Source: Cymbidium sinense
Taxonomy: Eukaryota > Streptophyta > Magnoliopsida > Asparagales > Orchidaceae
DNA: 64,000 nt
Assembly (NCBI GenBank): GCA_021442155.1
Contig: CM038225.1
Span: 88,300,925-88,364,924 of the forward strand
Direction of reading: 5' to 3'
The stretch's first letter is position 1. Every line of letters starts with the position of its first letter. Of this stretch, positions 35,761-48,240 are shown piece by piece. The notes beneath the pieces are model-generated. The model saw only the letters and a program-made list of their open reading frames with translations. It ran no database searches and had not been told where the DNA came from. The translations under genes and the position numbers were made by a program.

Positions 35761-36620
35761 CATTGCGTCTTAGAGAATTTTATTCGGTAGATGCGAGATC
35801 TTCTTATTAGCCAAAATTATCCAACACCTGGCGGGGATATGAACACGGGGTTATCGTGGAAAACCCGTTAAGGAAAAAACCAGGGCCTTGCCCTCAGAAC
35901 TTTCACTATGTGTTCAAAAGATCTGGTCCTTGCTTCTCGTTAGTTTGGAGAAGAAGGTGTTTTAGGAAACAATATTAGTGTAGAAAATACAATATCGGAA
36001 CTCAACCCAAGGAGAAGTTTCCCAAAGCGGCGAGGCGATCTTAGGGAACCTCTTGATCTTGGGAGAAAGGAGCGGCAAGCGGTCTTTTCTAGTCCTCTGG
36101 TGATCTCTAGGCGAGCTCGATCTTGACTTGGTGGTAGCAGGTGGTGATAGATCATCGGCGAGGTCGGTGGTGGTTCTCGAGCTCTCGGTCTTCAAATGAT
36201 TCGGTCCCCTCTAAGGTGAGAATGAAGCTCTATTTATAGATTTTGGGAGTGAGCCTTGTAAATTGGAAAACTCCAACCACTCCCATCGGACGGTCACGAT
36301 CCCTCGATCGACGGTGTATTTTGATGATCAGGCCTTAATGATGTCGATTGGGTGATCTTGGATTCGTTGGATTCGTCTTGACGAGCCGCTCGATCTGACT
36401 ATAAATATGTTAGTTTTGGTGACCATTTGGGATTAGGATCCATTTTCATGCTCGATAGCTTGATGCAGTCGATTGAGCTTCGGATCGGTATATGATGTTG
36501 CTATGTTCGTCTCGAGACGGTCGGTTTATTTAGTTTCGAAATCGGTGATTAGATCGAAGCATTTCTGAAAATGCCTTGAGATTCGTGCTTGATCAGATTA
36601 ATTTTCTGAGGATGTATCAA
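35761..36620 (-). repeat. Element B 5' LTR
   Basis: Partner of 27193-28064. It ends TATCA on the + strand, directly before TSD ATCAT (36621-36625). It carries the element's own promoter. Confidence 0.8.
36231..36238 (-). promoter_or_regulatory. TATA box of element B
   Basis: The - strand reads CTATAAATAGAGC. The other LTR has CTATAAATGAGC at about 27684-27691. The orientation agrees with transcription of gag-pol. Confidence 0.6.
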
Positions 36621-36625
36621 TCATG

Positions 36626-36872
36626 ATTTGATGTTTTGTGAAAAATACTTATCTACTTATAAAAAAAATGAAAAGATATGAAACTTATATTACTTGAGTA
36701 ATGTTAATTGATTAAGCAGTTATATTAAATAGTTTAATTAAACTATATGTTGCATAATTAACTATGTTATATTATAGCACCATTAATCACATTAATCTAT
36801 AACTTTATAGACTATATATAATATGCCTTCTCAATAATTTTATATGCATAAATTTTATTTTGCATGGTATTC

Positions 36873-36874
<2 letters not shown>
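36626..36874. other. AT-rich spacer, no gene seen
   Basis: Sequence between element B and the (TA)n tract. It does not align with the matching part of the D LTR, so I leave it unassigned. Confidence 0.4.

Positions 36875-36949
<75 letters not shown>
36875..36949. repeat. (TA)n microsatellite
   Basis: About 75 bases of alternating T and A. It forms the break at which the left LTR of element D is cut short. Confidence 0.95.
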
Positions 36950-37933
36950 TGACTATTTAGCTACCATGACCTATCTAACATATTAATGATTATTTAGTAC
37001 ATTTGTTTGCCTTTTTCTTACTTATTCTTCTAAGATTCCATCGATATATCTTGATCACACTTATTTTGAACTTGTAATTGACTAGATTACAAGTAAATGA
37101 AACATGGAAATAAGCAAATTACATTTTCATTTAAAGCATAAAATTTTTTCTTATATTAATTGACAATAAAGTCTAATGCAATACAAACATCCTAAAAGTC
37201 CACATAAATTCAGAATTCACTCACTTAGTTCAACATCCTAGAAAGTAAAATACAAGCACAATACATAAATATGTGTACGAAGTACTAAAAAATACAAAGA
37301 AAAAGGAAAGCGTGCATCGGTAAATTCTCTCCCTTTGTTGTGTATCCTTCTCCTTGATCTATGATTGTGATATCCCTCACACACTTCACACACACACACA
37401 ACACTTGAAATGTCACTCTCCAATTGTCGTCACTACACTCTCACATTCTCTCACTAAACTCTCACTTACAAAAAAAAAACTCTTTTAACACTACTTAATT
37501 CCTATATTTATAGCCTTTAAGTCCCTATAGTAGTTTTCACTCCATTCCCCCTTGAAATAGCTTCAAAAATGGCTCCAACTACTTTTTGGAACTATTAAAA
37601 CTGCTCTATTCTAGTAGTAGCGCCTCGACACTGGCTCTATAGTGGTCTATGTGCTATACTCTCTGAGTTTTGGCTTCAAATTTTTTATTTTGAAACCTCT
37701 TGTTGTAATGTAGCACCTCGGTGATATAAATCTATTGCCAAGGCGCTATCTTCTTTGTTTCTGCACAGCTTTTTCTTCTGCATTTTTTGAATTTACTATA
37801 TTTTCTAGATTTTCTGCATTTACTGGATTTTCTACATTTTTTTCTCTTTTCCAATAAGAGATTTCATATCATAAACACTTAAAATTATGAAATTAAAATA
37901 TATGCTAAATTAACTAAACTTTTTCACTTATCA
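36949..37933 (-). repeat. Element D 3' LTR, truncated
   Basis: Aligns with about 41150-42211: shared TTCCATCGATAT, ACAATACATAAATATGTGTA, TTGTGTATCCTTCTCCTTGAT and AACTAAACTTTTTCACTTATCA. About 500 bases of U5 are lost at the (TA)n tract. Confidence 0.8.
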
Positions 37934-37952
37934 AATACCCCCAAACTCAAAT
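37934..37952 (-). other. Element D polypurine tract
   Basis: The - strand reads GAGTTTGGGGGTATT immediately before the LTR start TGATAAG, a typical plant gypsy polypurine tract. Confidence 0.7.
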
Positions 37953-37971
37953 CAGTACTTGTCCTCAAGTA

Positions 37972-37973
<2 letters not shown>

Positions 37974-38035
<62 letters not shown>

Positions 38036-38046
38036 ATATATATATC
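37974..38046. repeat. (TA)n microsatellite
   Basis: About 70 bases of alternating T and A, with one interruption, just inside the 3' end of element D. Confidence 0.95.
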
Positions 38047-39438
38047 TTATGAATCTTAATTTGATAACAAAATATTTATAATTTAAAATCATTAAATAGA
38101 AATTTTAATTGAAGAATAAACTTACAAGAACCATTGTTAAATATGATAAATAACTTAACTACAATAACCTAAATTCTTACTCAAATTACTATTTCATTGA
38201 AATTAAATCATTTCAGTGCTTAATATTAACATAGTTGATTCTTTTGAATTTTAGTTAAATGACTATTATAATAGTTATGACTTAATATTTAAATAATCAT
38301 AACGTGATTTTCTCTCTTGAATTTAGCATATTTAGTTACTTTAATAACTTCATCGACTTGGCTAGATAATTGAGAGAATTTCTAAATATTATTATTGTAT
38401 GATACTCAGCCTCAAGTGTTTTTCTTCTAATCTCTCATTTTTTTTTCTTTTTCTTCATGAGAAGTTCTCATTATTGGCTTTGTAATTCATACTTGTTATT
38501 TATGTTCATACTTTTCCATTCTCTTTATATATCTAACATAATTCAAATAATTTTTTATTTTTCACTAAATGGGCTAATGTTCAATAATATTAATCAAAAT
38601 TATGTTATGGAAATACTAGTGACTTCTACTTATTTCATGCCAATTATCACTATTCAATAAGAATCTCCTATGTGTGGTGTGTGTATGAAATTTCTTAACT
38701 CATTTGAAATTACTAATTTTTATAAGAAATATTAGTTATTAATAGTTTAAGTTATAATTCATTATTTAATAATTTTAATGCAAGCTAAAATTTTTAAATT
38801 ATAATATTATTTAATTGATTTTAATTCTAAAGTTTTGCTTCTTAAATTAAATTTCAAGTTTTAGGAAATAACACAAAATTATCAAGGACAACTAATACTT
38901 ATAAACTTTTATTATTAAAACAAAATAAATATGATAATTTAAATATTACATTGCATTAGTTACATAATGAAACACTTCAACTTTGTATACTCATAGACTT
39001 CAAATAACAAGAAAATTGCTCTTCCAAACTCATTTAAAATAATGAAACACACATAAAACAGAAGTCAAAAACTTCTCATTCCTTCATATTTTTCTTTTAC
39101 TCTTTTTCCTCTTCTTCTTCAACTTATTTTTTTTCTTAACAAATATTTAGTATTATAGGTACTTTCGACAACACAAAATAACTTTTCAATAATATTACAC
39201 TTTCACAATATGCAATAATAACACACAACATAAAACTATAGATCACACCATAGCACACTAAATCACAAACATTAGGTTGCATCCCAAGCAGCACTTAGTT
39301 TATAGTCTTCAGCATGATTATATCATGTTTATGCAATTTTAGATGAACCAATATGATAGATACTTTATGTCAACTAGCGTCCAATTCATAACTTTTCTAA
39401 TAATCCTCAAGATTTTCATCCAATCTTTTTTTCTTAAC
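38047..39438 (-). other. Element D 3' internal region, no gene recognised
   Basis: AT-rich. The - strand has GTGCTGCTTGGGATGCAACC at about 39273-39292, a phrase I associate with the sequence after pol in Athila-type elements. No env-like frame was seen. Confidence 0.4.
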
Positions 39439-39790
39439 ATCATCCAAATTCTTAAAAATTATGGTTAGTAAAGATGATGATTCACTAAAGTAACATACTT
39501 TAAATTGCTAGGTAATGATTTTAACTCTAAATCTAGTGCTTTTAAAATACATGGCTTAAGAGCACTAACAAACACATCTAAAAGCTCACTTTTATCTTTA
39601 ATTTCCTTAAGAATTGATCTAAAAAATGGATCATCAGCATTCTCTTGCTCATCCTCAATTATGACTTATTTTAATAAATTTTAATTCAATGATATCTCCA
39701 AATCCTCAATTACACTTTCTTCTTTAAGTTTTGGGAGATTTATTGTCTATATAATTTTTGGAGTCTTTGAGGCAAAGGTGGAGGTGGTCT
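39439..39790 (-). pseudogene. Element D start of pol (fragment)
   Basis: The - strand reads ALDLELKSLPSNLKYVTL at about 39495-39545, which matches the LELKPLPxHLKYAFL stretch that opens the RT region of Athila. Before it (about 39740-39790) comes Pro-rich text like the PPPPFPQRL linker. Everything downstream of this short piece, including the RT catalytic box, is deleted. Confidence 0.6.
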
Positions 39791-40345
39791 CTCTCTCACT
39801 TTCTTAAAGGCCTCTCTCCCAACTTTCTTTTTCTCATTAATTTCATTTTATTTTATCTTTTCCTCTTTAACATCTTCTAAACTTTGAATTTCAACTTCAA
39901 GTTTATCCTCATCAATCTTTACCTTTTCTAGGTCTTCATCACTTCTGAATTTTATTACGTTTTCTTGCTCTTTATCCATTTCCTTAGGATTAATTTTTGT
40001 ATTGCAAGATAGACTATCCTGAGGTCTATTTGCAATATTGTTAGCCAATTATTCTAGTTGGATTTCCAAATTTTTAATAGAAGAAATTTAACTTTGTAAT
40101 TAAATTTTGATTTACAATAATAAGTCTTCAAGTTCATTTTGAGGAGGATACTCTAATGAAACTATTGGTATATAATTTTGATCATTATTAAAATACATAT
40201 TACTGTAATTTTTATAATTTCATTTTGATTAAAGCTTGATTATTATTGTTCCATGATAACTTAGGATAATTTATCCAACTTAGATTATGTGTGTTTGAGA
40301 TTGGATTTTTAAATCTATTAGCTAAATAATTAAACATTGATACAC
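39791..40345 (-). pseudogene. gag: Element D gag C-terminal part (fragment)
   Basis: The frame 39848-40048 has ANNIANRPQDSLSCNTKINP, then VIKFRS, equivalent to the RPQGxLPSxT...AITLRSG text of Athila gag. Upstream, about 40230-40310, the - strand gives NPISNTHNLSWINYPKLSW, equivalent to the SNTYNPGWRNHPNFSW box. The rest is stops and Glu/Lys-rich filler. Confidence 0.7.
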
Positions 40346-40615
40346 TTAAATCACTAGACTCTTTTTTTTTTTTAATTTTCTTCAAAGTCGTTCAGTTTCT
40401 AAATTAAATGGAAATAATTCTATAGTTTTCTCTCTACACATGTGATGTTTAGAAATCATAACTTTGGTTCAAAAGCTGAAATAACAATATTACATTAAAC
40501 AAGTATATGGATATTTCACACTTAACAAAAAACACAAATACAAATAACAAAATATTGAATTAAAAATCATTCAATAAGACAAATATCAAGTTAATAAAAA
40601 TTTTTATTTTTACTT

Positions 40616-40637
40616 CCAATCTCTAACAATGGCGCCA
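40616..40637 (-). other. Element D primer-binding site (tRNA-Asp type)
   Basis: The - strand reads TTTTTGGCGCCATTGTTAGA. The TGGCGCCATTG core matches the Athila site, complementary to the 3' end of tRNA-Asp. Confidence 0.75.
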
Positions 40638-42211
40638 AAAACATGATCGGTACTTTTTTACTCTTATATGCAAGTGCATATGTCAAATCAAGTAATATAG
40701 AATGAGCATAACATCATTCCCATGAGAATTAGAGAAAAATTATGTTTTAATTTATATTAAGTACTAATCCTTTAAACTTAATTTTTACCCAACAAAATGT
40801 GAAATGCTTAATTAAAATGACTATCTTCTAATTTGAAAGATATTAAAAAGACATATTTTAATATTTTATCATAAATTTGTTAGAAAAATAGATGTTTTAC
40901 TGATTTTTAAAATAAATGCTCTAAATTTATGGAATCTTTTAGACTACTTATTATATTAAACTATATAGTGGATTAATTTAAAGCTTGCAGTGTCAACTAG
41001 AAGCAAAAATGATATACTCTCTATCTCTAGACAAGTATAACCAAACCAATTCCTTTACCCAATTTTTTTGCCTAGTGCCAAGTAAATTTTGATTGATTAC
41101 TTTATCTATATTTCCCTTTAAATGATTGCAAATACTAAAAATAATTATATATTTAATGGCTATTTAACTACCCCAACAAATCTAGCACATTAATGATTAT
41201 TTAGTGTTTTTTTTTCCTTTTTTCTACTTGTTCTTATAGGATTCCATCGATATCTCTAGATCACACTTATTTTTAACTTTGTAATTAGCTAGATTGCAAG
41301 TAAATGAAGCATTAAAAGAAGCAAAATATATTTTTATTTAAAGCACAAATAGTTTTTTTTATATTAATCCAAAATAAAGTCTAATATAACAAAAACATCC
41401 TAAAAGTTCACAAAAGTTCAGAGTTCACTCTCTTAGTTTTACATCTTAGAAAGTAAAACACAAACACAATACATAAATATGTGTAGGAAGTACTAGAGAA
41501 TACAAAGAGAAAGAAAAGAGTGCACTTATAAATTCTCCCCCATTGTTGTGTATCCTTCTCCTTGATTATATGATTGTGATCTTCTTCGTACACTTCACAC
41601 ACTTCACACACTTCACATGCCACTCACACACACACACACACACACACACTAACACAGCACTAGGAGTGCCACTCTCCAAGTGTTGTCATTACACTCACTA
41701 AATTGATATTGCCAAAAAAAAAAAAACTCTTTTAACACTACTTTACTCCCCATATTTATAGCTTTTAAGTCCATCTAGTAGTTTTCACTCCATTACCCCT
41801 TTGAAACCGCTTCAAAAAGTGCTCCAATAGCTTTCTAGAACTACTAAAGGTCTTTGGTGGCTTGTAGCACCTCAGCGCTGGTTTTGTAGCACCTAGGCAC
41901 CGTGCTATTTGATTTTTGGCTTCAAATTTTTTGATTTTGGCACCTCGTCATTGTAATGTAGCACCTCGACATTGGTTTTGATGCCTCAACACTACAAATC
42001 TGACACCGAAGTGCAGTCATCTCTATTTTTGCATAGCTTTTTCTTCTACATTTTATAGGATTTTTGCAATTTTGTATTTTCTGCATTTCTTTCTTTTTTT
42101 AGATATAAGATTTCCTATCATGAACACTTAAAATTATGAAAATAAATCATAAAATAATCAAATTTTTACTTAAAAATACATGCTAAATTAACTAAACTTT
42201 TTCACTTATCA
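40638..42211 (-). repeat. Element D 5' LTR
   Basis: About 1.57 kb, from the primer site to TTCACTTATCA. It contains a (CA)n run at about 41622-41649. It also has a cluster of GCACCTCGGCGC-like motifs at about 41868-42015 whose spelling is shared with the LTR of element A. Confidence 0.75.
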
Positions 42212-42289
42212 TGATCGTTCTCATCTACAAGTAAAGATCTTTGTGCTTTAAACTTAGGGTAATAATTCCATACGAACAAATTATTTTAT

Positions 42290-42770
42290 GATTTCTTATA
42301 TGAATATTATAATTATATATAATAATTAAATTACATGAGGAATTATCAAATAATTATATTCATGTATTTATATCTATAAACATGTTGGATAATTATACAA
42401 ACACTAAATACACATAGTCTAGCTTCTCCCATGCTTTTTAATTTTTTTATAAAATGTTAATATTTTTATCTAAATTTGAATAGCCTTTTTTTTTTTGCAT
42501 ACTTAAAAAATAATTTCATAAAATATATGTCATGCATTATCATCCATTTTAAAATTTTAAATAATAATTTGATGTTGCTTTCACGTCTCTAAATTTTTGT
42601 GAGTATTGACACAAGTGTGATAGTTGGTAAAGTTATGCTTGAAGTGTATTACATTCATTGTATGGCCACCCATAGTCTTAGAGGATAATAAGTCTATTAG
42701 CATTATTTTTACCATATGCACCTTTCCATCATGTGTAGTATAAAGTCTTAAGGTGGAAAAAAAATATCCT
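42290..42770 (+). repeat. E repeat, copy 1 (partial)
   Basis: TTCATAAAATATATGTCATGCATTATC and the later GGTAAAGT...ATAAGTC...GTGTAGTATAAAGTCTTA text line up with 56080-56330 and, more loosely, with 52515-53030. It is the most diverged of the three copies. Element D lies directly to the left. Confidence 0.5.
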
Positions 42771-43239
42771 TTTAAGAAATTGAGCAATTTTGATTATATA
42801 AAATTTTAACTAAAATTTTGTATAATAAATTACATAAAATTGTTTAATGGTTTAATGTTTCTCATTTTTGTTTATTGTAAGCATTAGTATTTATTATACC
42901 CTAAAATTGGGATATAAAACAAAATGTATGGGATCAACATTTCATAGTGAAGTAGAAGCTAATTTTCATGGAATATTAATAAGCATGCAAATGAACAACT
43001 TTTTTTAGTTTCAATTAAAGTGAATTTGGCTAAGTTAATCAATTCCTATGCTTTAATTGTGGTTCATAACAAATATGAGATTTAGGAATGGCTAAGTTTC
43101 ATTGACCCCAAGTGGATGGACATAAAAAAAGATTATAATTGAAAGGTGATCAATAATGACTAAAACTAAGTTGTCATTGAAATAAAGATAAATTCATTGA
43201 ATTGTGATTATTAAGGCCTTAGTCAAGCAAACTTCTCCA
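42771..43239. other. AT-rich sequence, no gene seen
   Basis: Nothing recognisable. Probably the decayed internal part of an old element whose pol remnant follows. Confidence 0.4.
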
Positions 43240-44110
43240 TGATTAATTCTTTAGAATGACACCTTTAGATTATTTACTTATATATTAAACTAGCTAGTAC
43301 TTTCTTTTATCTTCTTTGATTAAGATTAGCTTAAACCTCTTCCATAACTCAATCATATAGAAGTAAGTCATGTTTTAGTAGTGAACTTTATATTAAAGGT
43401 AGTAACCATAAATGGATCTTTTGTTAAGTAAAGACTTATCATATTTCTTATTCCATTTAAATGTTTTTGCACCGCATCATCTTGAAGAAGGGAGATGATT
43501 TATCACCTAATTTCATATGAAGTAATTAAATTCATATATGCTCTTGATTAGTCATGATAGCTTCTTAGCATTCCTTGGAGGAGGAATTTACAATATCACT
43601 TTAATTTTATTTAAATTCATCTTCATGCGTACAATAGTCATGACAAAATCAAAAAAAAAATTCTTGGATTCAATGCCAGTTATACATTAGAAGGGGTTTT
43701 ACACACATGTTAAATGTTATTATTTTTACATAGAGCTATAATACTCAAGAGTTCCGCTCTTCACCAATAAAATATTTAAGTATTTCTTAATATTTCTCTT
43801 TTCAAATTTATGTATAAGTTATCCATTATCCTTTAATATGATTCCTTGACATTTTTTAGGTTAAATGGCATAATCTTAAAGTAATAGAGCCTATTTTTAG
43901 TGATGAAGAATTTCCTCTTATAGCCATTCAAATGAATATTAATTTGATCATACCCAAGAAAAGCCATCTCATGATTATGAAGTAAATTATCAGATTGATC
44001 AATTTATCAATTTAGGGAAGTGGATAGTTATCTTTTGAATAAAATGAGTTTAAATTGTTTAAGTTAATTCATACCTTCCTCTTTTTTTTTCTTCTAAACC
44101 ATAATGGCAT
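43240..44110 (-). pseudogene. Tat-like pol remnant
   Basis: The - strand from about 44035 down reads DNYPLPKLIN, then a damaged stretch, then HEMAFLGYDQINIHLNGYKR and YYFKIMPFN (about 43863-43985). These correspond to the DNFPLP...MDGFSGYNQI...CYxVMPFGL series of Tat/Ogre-type RT. Further down (about 43440-43590) PPRNAKKL and KTFKWN fit the connection domain. It is full of stops. It is older than element B and not from it, as the spelling differs. Confidence 0.6.
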
Positions 44111-44190
44111 TGGAGATTCAATGAAAGAATTCTATCTTCTTGAAAAATCTTACCTTTAGCAATTTTTGAGCATATAAAAAGATGTGCTCT

Positions 44191-44195
<5 letters not shown>

Positions 44196-44278
<83 letters not shown>
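44196..44278. repeat. (TA)n microsatellite
   Basis: About 83 bases of alternating T and A inside the pol remnant region. It explains a spurious Ile-Tyr repeat frame on the - strand. Confidence 0.95.
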
Positions 44279-44280
<2 letters not shown>

Positions 44281-45469
44281 ATAGGAAGAGTTTTCTTTTT
44301 GAGTAAGCTAGTGGAAAGTAACATTCATATTGACCCATAGCATCTAAAATATTGGCTAGGTGAATAATCTAGCATTCTCTCATAGGCTTCAATAAAGCAA
44401 CCATTTTATCATTCATTAAATGATGCGCTAATTCAAAGAGTCTAACTTGTCTCTCCCTTAGAGATGGGCACTTTATTTATGGTCTCTCTTATTTTAAGGC
44501 TTGCTCCTCTACAGAGCTTGATTTATATGAACTTTTAGTATATGCTTCCGATAACGTTTAACATACCTATAGCAATTGTTCTTAATAGGACAACTTATCA
44601 ACTTACCAAAAATAAAATATTGGCAGCTTGATACCATAAATTTCAATGTGTTGAACAGGTAATGACCAAAACTCTTATTTTATTTATTATTATTATTCTT
44701 GTTTAGGCTTCAAATATGTTGAAATTAACCATTGCAAAGCATTCGTAGTTGCCTTTACGATATATAATCAATAGTTTAATTCTCTATCAAAATCCCTCTG
44801 CTTGTAAAAGTAACCAAAGATCAACTTAATAATGTGTATCAATCTAGAAATCTATAATCATTTTTTAAATGAAACTCAAAAAGATGAAGTTAATCAATCT
44901 ACTTATGTTGATAAAACTGTTTTAAAATAATTGACAATAATGACCATAATACTATTATAGGCTATCTACTAGCTTAGAGAAAGTCAATGAGATGAATTCA
45001 ATAATAAGAGCAGTACAAATGGTGGCCACATATATATCTCCTAACCTATGTTGCTTAAGGCTTGCTTGCCTCAAGCCTTTAGTGCTACTCTGCCCAAGAT
45101 AGTTACTACACTAACCGTGTGAATTAGCAAAGCAGTTCTCATCTCAATTTAGCATTTTTGCATGGGCTCCTTTCATAGCCTTCTCCTTAGTTTGATAGAG
45201 ATGAACTCCTTTAGCTTCTAACTTTTAATACATTCTTCAATAATGTTTTGGATGCATTGGCAATTCTCCATATTGTAGCAATATTTTCTATAGAAGGCAA
45301 AATATATTATGTGGACATAATCATGAACCTTGCTTTGCTCGATCGCTCTCTCCATCTCTCAACAAGCCCAGAACATCCCCTTGCCCCACAAAAAACAAAA
45401 TATAAATCCTCATGTAAAATGGATTCAACTACTTTAACCATTAACACTTAAAGGCTTCTTCCTTGTTCT
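44279..45469. other. Decayed sequence, no gene assigned
   Basis: Probably the upstream part of the same old Tat-like element. A short + frame at 45248-45451 has no recognisable family. Nothing else can be supported. Confidence 0.4.
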
Positions 45470-47887
45470 ACCACTTAACTAATTTTCTAGCATAACCTTT
45501 ACTCTTATAACTTTTAGCCCTAGCTTATGCACCTTAATCTTTTTTTCTTTATCATGTATACCTGTGGTGTTTTAATTTGGAGTCGTAGGGACACCATGCA
45601 GATCTTATGGGATTTTTATTCAAGTGATCGGGTGTGACATTAAGGTATAATTTACTATCTTCAATATATAAACAAAACTCTACAATAGACCTAATTACCT
45701 AATAAGGACTCCTAAGGCAGATGGGCCTACGTATATACTAGAGATCTTTCCCCTACATTGCATGGAAAAAGTAAAGTATGATTTATTTTATGCCAAGTTT
45801 TTTAAGTTCATTATGGAAGCAAGCTTTTATAGTTAATTACATCCTAGGAAATGGGTATTTTCTAAGAACACTCTCGATTAAAGTAGTCAATAAATGTCTC
45901 CAAAGATTTCAAGGCTAAACTGTGAATGCATTGGCTATTTTTGAAAATCAAATGGAAGACTTATTTATGGATTCCATAGGAGGATAAGTAGGGAATATCC
46001 AAGACACTAGGAAACCTAGAATATACTCCAATCTACCCTGTGATGAGGTTTTATATTTTTGAAGAGAAAATTTTATTTTTCATTTGAGTTGAAATTTTAT
46101 TAGAATGTTAGGACTTATGTTCCAATAACACAAGGTTGTGGGAATGCCAATGCCTAAGAGGTGATGACTTATACTCATAGAAAAAGAGAAACAAGCTACC
46201 TTAAAACCTAAGTCTAAAATGCTTTAGCACATGCTAGAAGCACCACGTAAGTCTAATCGATAAGAATAAAATATAGTGGTTCACCTCCACATGAGAGAAT
46301 GAACACATAACTCTTATGGACTTACAATTACCTGGAGTGGATATCAGCTAACACCTCCTAGAATTTTAAGATATGTGGCTCAATCATATGCAAATGCAAG
46401 ATATCTAGGTTATTATCAATTAGGAAAGAAGCTAGAATCCTATACTCACTCCATAGAAGACTAGATAATGTTTAGAATGTAAGCATAACTTAGACTAATG
46501 TTAAAAATTTATAAGTTTTTAGATTACTTTGACACGTTTATTTTAGACCAAGGCTTAGAATAATTATGCCTATATGCAAAATGAAATTAAGTTGTGGGCT
46601 AAATCTGCAGGAAAAGGTGTTCTCCGCTACAAGGGATTTCTCTCAAAGAATAAGCATATCCTCTATCATGTAAGAGTGGAGATCCTCTCTCAGAGTGAGA
46701 TAATATGATATGCATGTTCTTATAGCATATAATCATTCAGCTAAAGGATTTCTCAATCTTTTATCATCTTGATTAAGACCTTAGGCTTTAAGATTATGCT
46801 ATAATTACATTAAAACTTAGTTGAAGTTATTAATGCGGATAAAATATTTAATTTTATCCTAAAAAGCCTGCCACATCCAGGACACACTTTAAGAAACCTA
46901 TGAAGAGCATGCCATTTCTATTGCACAATCTAAACATAATAATCTATATTTGAATTTCATAAAAGAATAAAAGGTCAATGCGGCAGGGTGCCACCCGGAA
47001 TTCACCTCACCTCCCCATTAGAGCATTTGAAACCCATATGACACCTACCATTATATGACCTGGATTATAAATAAATATTACAATTGAAATAAATGTTATG
47101 GGGGTCTTCAATTCTTATTCTTCTTCCCTTCTTTGGATTACTTTTCTCTAGGCTTCATGGGTCTCCCAAGTCTTTACCTTCTAGCCACTGCTCATCTTAA
47201 ACCCCATAGCATTAATCCTAATCCTATTACAAAAATTACACTTTCATGAAAAATGAAATCTAACTACCCCTGCAAAATGGATGTTAGCTAAATAAACATT
47301 AAAGCCAAAAAATGATATTTCATATATTTGGACTTATCTCCTTACACTTGGGTAACCAAGCCACCTATTCTATTGGATCATGCTTAGGGACATAAGTAGC
47401 ATCTGCAAACAAGAACATTTATATTCATTTAATATTACAGTGGCCCCTTGAGCACAATCCCACTATTTACTTAAAATCTAATTATTATAAAGAGAAGAAA
47501 GAGGCTTAACTCTTTCATCCCTAGTCTAAGTTATTTTTTAAAGATATAATATTATGGCTTTAATTCATTTAATGAACCACTTATGAATTTCATTTAGCTT
47601 AAATTTAGATTAGCCTTAATGAATTTCATTCAAACATGAAAGACATCTTAAGACCAGTGAAATTAAGTCACCATCATATAAGTAATGCTCCACTACTTTC
47701 ATTCAATATCAATAATATCCACACTCTTGCATTTTTAATTTCTCTAATATTTGATTTAGTATATACATATACATGCAATATACCTATATTTTTTGCATGA
47801 TTAATAAATTTTGATGCATGAAATTAATAGAAAAGGGAGATTTCATCTCATAGCTAAGCATATGCAAGTATGCATTAGAATTTAAGC

Positions 47888-48240
47888 AAGTACGTGTCAT
47901 TGTTAAACTAGAAAAGTGAGATTATCTAAGACCTCCTTGAGGCTACTTAAAGCCTCATATTCTTGGGATGTCCAGACTATATATTTGACAATTTAAATGC
48001 ACACAAGTATATACATAAGCATAAAAACAAAATCATGCAAAGGTTATGTATGAAAATCCTTTATTTATGTCAAGTTTAATGGCATAAAGAAAGGGGTTTT
48101 ACTTTATATTCTATCACATGCATAAACATAAATGAAATTAAGCAAGTACGTGCCATTGTTAAGTCAAGGAAGTGAGATTATCTAAGACCTCTTTGGGGCA
48201 ACTTAAAGCTCATGTTCCTGGGATGTCCAGACTATATACT
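47888..48240 (+). repeat. Two copies of the G-family module (in F)
   Basis: Starts are about 257 bp apart. Each has the GAAAAGTGAGATTATC / GGAAGTGAGATTATC core and a GGGATGTCCAGACTATATA end. Confidence 0.75.

Larger units (their letters stand above)
27193..36620 (-). mobile_element. Element B: Tat-lineage Ty3/gypsy retrotransposon
   Basis: Complete element of about 9.4 kb. It has LTRs at 27193-28064 and about 35761-36620, TG...CA outer ends and a perfect TSD ATCAT. All pol genes lie on the - strand, so the 5' LTR is the right-hand one. Order from the 5' end: tRNA-type primer site, gag, protease, RT with YVDD, RNase H, a second RNase H with VDGAS and ADALSKLA motifs, integrase, then an ORF in the opposite strand and a 3' UTR with tandem repeats. 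A dual RNase H and an extra antisense ORF between pol and the 3' LTR are known traits of the Tat lineage (Retand and relatives). It is GC-richer than its surroundings. Many small indels break every frame. Confidence 0.85.
36949..42211 (-). mobile_element. Element D: Athila-lineage retrotransposon, deleted
   Basis: LTRs at 36949-37933 (truncated) and 40638-42211 (complete). Both end CACTTATCA on the + strand, so the element starts TGATAAGTG on the - strand. The primer site TGGCGCCATTG is the tRNA-Asp type used by Athila. The internal part is only about 2.7 kb and keeps pieces of gag and the start of pol, so most of pol and any env-like ORF are missing. No TSD can be tested because the left end is cut. 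Confidence 0.8.

Noticed and set aside
44118..44324. 68-residue Ile-Tyr repeat protein on the - strand
   Set aside because: It is the translation of a (TA)n microsatellite.
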